From Chrysopilus asiliformis (lineage: Eukaryota; Arthropoda; Insecta; Diptera; Rhagionidae): a stretch of 64,000 nucleotides of DNA. Shown here in pieces: positions 60,490-64,000 of this stretch (its first letter is position 1; each line of letters opens with the position of its first letter). A program made the translations under genes and the position numbers. The notes under the pieces were generated by a model. That model saw only the letters and a program-made list of their open reading frames with translations, had not been told where the DNA came from and did no database searches. Location: the NCBI GenBank assembly GCA_964034945.1, contig OZ035963.1:66174682-66238681 (forward strand). Reading direction: 5' to 3'.

Positions 60490-60905
60490 TTTTTGTATGT
60501 CCCCTTTAGATTAAACAGAATCCATTAAAAAAAGTAGATAATCCTATTCGGATAGGACTTGGTGTTATAATTATAGGAATGAATCCTACTTCAAACATAG
60601 GAAAGAGTCCAATAATCAATGGAGACATTACAACGTTTTATAGAAATCATTCTTTTCATTTTAAGATTGAGTCCCTTACAAAAGGGAATGTTCTCCAATT
60701 GTTTGTCGTTGTCTAACATATATAGTAATCCCTTCCATAATTTCGGGAATGATTAGAAACTATCCTAAAAAATTTGGGAATAGTTACAATTTTTTTTATA
60801 GGAATGACTACCATATTTGACCACTATGCCGTTTTTCCCATAAATATGGGACTGGAGCATGCAGCTTTGGTGAAACGATTCCCAATTGTTTTTTCCGTGT
60901 AATAT
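60490..60905 (-). repeat. Dispersed repeat family E, copy 2 (inverted)
   Basis: Contains CCTATTCGGATAGGACTTGG, TGGAGACATTACAACGTTTT and CCCATAAATATGGGACTGGA, the inverse of the order at 19322-19830, and ends in TTTTTTCCGTGTAA. Confidence 0.6.
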
Positions 60906-63353
60906 AACCAGAAAAAAAAAAAAAAAAAAAAGCAAATATTACTAACAATAATTACATTTCAAAATAAATCCGCCGGCATAAAGTTTCCTCAGCTGACAAC
61001 ACTGCATTTCCTATTGTTAATAAAAATTGCATTTCATGAAGCTATCCAGTTTTTTCTGGTGCTTTTACTATTTTTGCAGTTGGTACATTCGTTTCGCTCC
61101 CTACCAATCTAAAAATAAGTACAATCTTCTAGCTGTGGATATTATCACGAAACCCATTCAACAAATAATCTCGAAAAAATATCTATTTCGGCCGTAAATA
61201 ATGAATCCAATTTCTTGCAAACTCACATTATAGCTTAGCTACCGACATTTTAGCTACTGAGCCAACGAGTACCAAACCTCTTCGCTGGTGAAGAGTTTGG
61301 TCGATTTTTCTGAAGCCGAAACAGAACTCACCATCATCATAATCAGCCGCAGCCACAGCAGCAGCCTCAACAGAGCATTATCTTTGTAGCTTCTTTCCAT
61401 TATTCCACATATAACCATACCTATAGGAGTTACAAATAGCAGAGTAGTGCCACAAAAAGATACAGATAAAAGTTACTCCACTATAGTTATCTGCATAGAT
61501 ACAGATACGGATGGGATTCGATGGCATCGGTTTAGATCCAGATTCATCCCCACATCCATATCTAGAAGACCTAAACCATCATCGTCCAACGTAAATGCTC
61601 TTCTTGAACTTGTTTCACTGATTACTTCTGTTTTCGTCCATTTCGCCTCATAGTAATTTGGTTTTCTCTTCGACTCGATGCGAATTTTCATGATTTTTCC
61701 AATCTACCGACGTTCCGCTCTTCCACACCCTTAGCGTTGCATAAAGTCTAATCCAAAGCAAGTTTCATTTGCTTCTCAAACTCGAGAATTTTAACAGAGG
61801 TCGATTGGTAGCTGAAGGCATGTCAAAGGACGATATTGAAGGTAAATATGGATTCCAAAAAAGATACGAAATAATAATCACAAGGATGGGGGGATGCAGC
61901 TGTAATATCGAGGAAAAAACAGTATCAGCATCTGAAGAGAATTTCAGAAAAAGTTACTTCAACATTATTATTATTATGATTACAGTAGGTATGCTGTACG
62001 TTCAAAATATTCTACGTACATGGAGAACGTGTACAAATCGTAGTACTACTTTGAATCCTAGGGGGTTCCGGCCCCTGCAACGAGTGCGCGGCGAAGGAAA
62101 TTTTCAACATTTTCCACAAAGCACGTACGCGACGACGAGTACGTATCGAAAAGAAGCTACCAGAACCCCACAAATTCCAGGCTGTTATCATTCAACGCTC
62201 CCCTCCCCCTTTTTCTTTCATCTATCCACAAGTTACAAACAAGCAAGCTGAACACCCAACCAAATCCAGACAAAGTATGCTGCTGTTTCCTAATCCTGAT
62301 TCTAGCATAGCTTCCATTCTAGCATAACTTTCCATCTAGAGAGAGATATAAGCACCGAAGTCAGCTTGGAAATTGGGAGTTGGGTATTAACCGCAGAACA
62401 TTATTCCTGATCTTTCGCCATGTTTGTGGGCCCCAGTACACCTTTTCGCATTCATCTTATACCTTTTAGGTTTGGTTCGGCCAAATTCAACTTTTGCTGG
62501 AGATATTCTCCCCAAATAATATGCGACCAAATTGTAGAATCGTAGATTTTTTGTGCCACCTTCGCACATTCTAACTTTCCCGAATTTATACGTTTGGTTG
62601 CTGTTTATAGCACAACATTGGTCTATTTTAAAATTACAAAACTGAGAGGATTTCTTTTCATATCGTGAGGCCAGGGTTAGGGATGCCACGTAAAAGGTAT
62701 TTATGGAATTCATTGCGTGAATGTGGACTATTTTTTGAGTCTTTATCAATGTTAACCAATTTTCAGTGACGTTTTTACATATTTTTGTGTGGACAGAAAT
62801 AAATAAATTTGGATGTACGAATAAAAATCAATTCCAAAGGCCTTTTCCAAGCAGGAAAAATATTTCCGAAACCTTTTTTTCGCCTGCGGCATTTTTGTCT
62901 TCATTGCTGGTTTCACAATTGTACCAAATTTCAAGTCTAACCGAAACGGGAAAGATTGACCGTGTTTTCGGACAAGTCGGATTCTTAATTTCTGGTTACC
63001 TGTCGAATAAAAAGGGTTTTCATCAGATTTGGGAGTGTCACTCCGAACAGTTCCCATTTAGGTGCAAAATTCCGACTTTTAAAGTTGTCGGAATTCTTGG
63101 AAAACTTAAGGAGATTATGGCATCGCTAGGCGAAAAAACTTTTTAAAACTTTTTTATATAACAAAGAAAACACCTCAATGTCGCACTCGCATAACCCTAA
63201 CTAGACCCCGTCCGATTACTAAAAGCAAACTCCCAACGTAAAATAATTTACATTTACGGAATGGGATAGAACTATCTAGGATAGAAAATCATTTGGCAAC
63301 AAGGAATCCAGGATAAATTGGAAAACCCCCCAATGGAGCTGTATAAAACCTAC
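60906..63353. other. Unassigned spacer with several open frames
   Basis: 61769-62251 is open for 160 codons on the plus strand (ATG-initiated part starts MSKDDIEGKYGFQKRYE), and 62766-63146 is open on both strands. No domain, signal peptide or splice structure is recognised, so no gene is called. CCAAATTTCAAGTCTAACCG at about 62929 resembles a module shared by families A, B and C. Confidence 0.3.
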
Positions 63354-63533
63354 ACGATACTTCGAGGCCATGAAGTTGATGGCGGACTGTGAGATGGGCA
63401 CATCCTGCCTGTAGCAAGGCTCATGGCAAGGATAACAAACATTCCATTGACGACTGGCCATAACCATTCCGGAAACGACGTCACTGGATGAAAGTTGGAA
63501 GAAGGTGGGCAATATCGTCATCAAAATCATCAT
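63354..63533 (-). CDS. Putative first coding exon of a small secreted protein (partial, uncertain)
   Basis: The ATG at 63533-63531 is followed by a hydrophobic stretch (MMILMTILPTFFQLSSS) that looks like a signal peptide, then a segment with QWNVCYPCHEPCYRQ, three cysteines in CxxCxxxC spacing, and ...INFMASKYR. The exon would end at a GTAGGT donor (63353-63348), giving 60 codons in phase 0. An in-frame stop lies just upstream of the ATG. Codon composition is better than the surroundings. I could not find the next exon on the minus strand and recognise no family, so this is a suggestion: secreted peptide or small extracellular protein. Confidence 0.35.
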
Positions 63534-63540
63534 CGCCAAA

Positions 63541-64000
63541 TAGGACTAATACTAAAACGTATGTAAAACGCAACGAATCCTTGTTGTGTCCTTAAAACCC
63601 TCCTCACGACCGACGGATGATGTCGACGAGCTCGAGAAGTGAATGGCAGCCAACAAACATGCTGAATGTTAACATGAAACAATGAAAACGTAACAAAGTG
63701 TTTATGCTGGATAAATAATGGGTGGTGGTGAATGATCTATGCTTCTAGCTGGAATGAAACGGATGACGTATTGCTGGGAAGAGGTAAAAAATGGGGTTTC
63801 CGAGTCAAGTTTGATCAGCAATGTGAAAACTTTATGCCTCCGACTCATCTGTCCCACGCGAATCCTTGCAGATGAAATAGACTTTGGCTATAGTCGCTGG
63901 GTGGTCGTAGTGGATTTTGATCCTTGCTGCCAATTTGAACCTCGAACATCCTAACCCCACAAACAGAAGCCCGCGTTAATCTTCGGAAATAAATTTCTTG
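63541..64000. other. Right-edge sequence
   Basis: Would be the promoter and 5' flank of the putative secreted-protein exon. A 71-codon plus-strand frame (63739-63954) has no recognisable features. No clear TATA or initiator is seen. Confidence 0.3.

Overview
The window looks like nuclear DNA of an insect. The evidence is very AT-rich intergenic sequence, several 50-71 bp GT-AG introns, AATAAA signals, eukaryote-only gene families (USP39, a PTB-domain scaffold) and a dense load of cut-and-paste transposon debris. The very short introns and composition would suit a dipteran (possibly a nematoceran), but that is inference and I cannot name a species.

Layout. 1-144 (+) is the last 47 codons of an unidentified gene. 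It converges on a broken PIF/Harbinger transposase (252-772, minus). 1126-2984 (minus) is a complete five-exon USP39/Sad1 gene for a catalytically dead ubiquitin-protease homologue of the U4/U6.U5 tri-snRNP; the rebuilt frame closes exactly at 503 aa. 4520-9664 (minus) holds the last four coding exons (807 codons plus stop) of a phosphotyrosine-binding (PTB/PID) domain protein with a long, charged, probably disordered tail. Its 5' exons, if any, lie upstream and I could not place them. Both genes are transcribed leftward.

From about 9.7 kb to 63.3 kb I see no gene I can defend. This is either a giant intron or intergenic DNA. It is filled with: (i) short terminal-inverted-repeat elements (a pogo-like 831-bp element, a 216-bp pogo-like element, hairpin MITEs with 3-bp TTA/TAA duplications, a 53-bp hairpin flanked by TTAA); (ii) at least five dispersed repeat families, here called A-E, each in 2-7 copies; (iii) minisatellites, notably a CG-rich 50-bp array at 13.4 kb and a 234-bp GACAGACT array at 21.8 kb; and (iv) a few islands with overlapping open frames that may be decayed or unrecognised exons. 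Near the right edge, 63354-63533 (minus) looks like the first coding exon of a small secreted, cysteine-bearing protein.

The two clear genes have no evident joint pathway; one acts in splicing, the other is probably a signalling or cytoskeletal adaptor. I found no rRNA, tRNA, CRISPR array or bacterial-type operon, and no convincing new multi-gene system. The main interest is the nested transposon content, the Harbinger relic alongside several Harbinger-like MITEs, and a few unassigned coding-like tracts.
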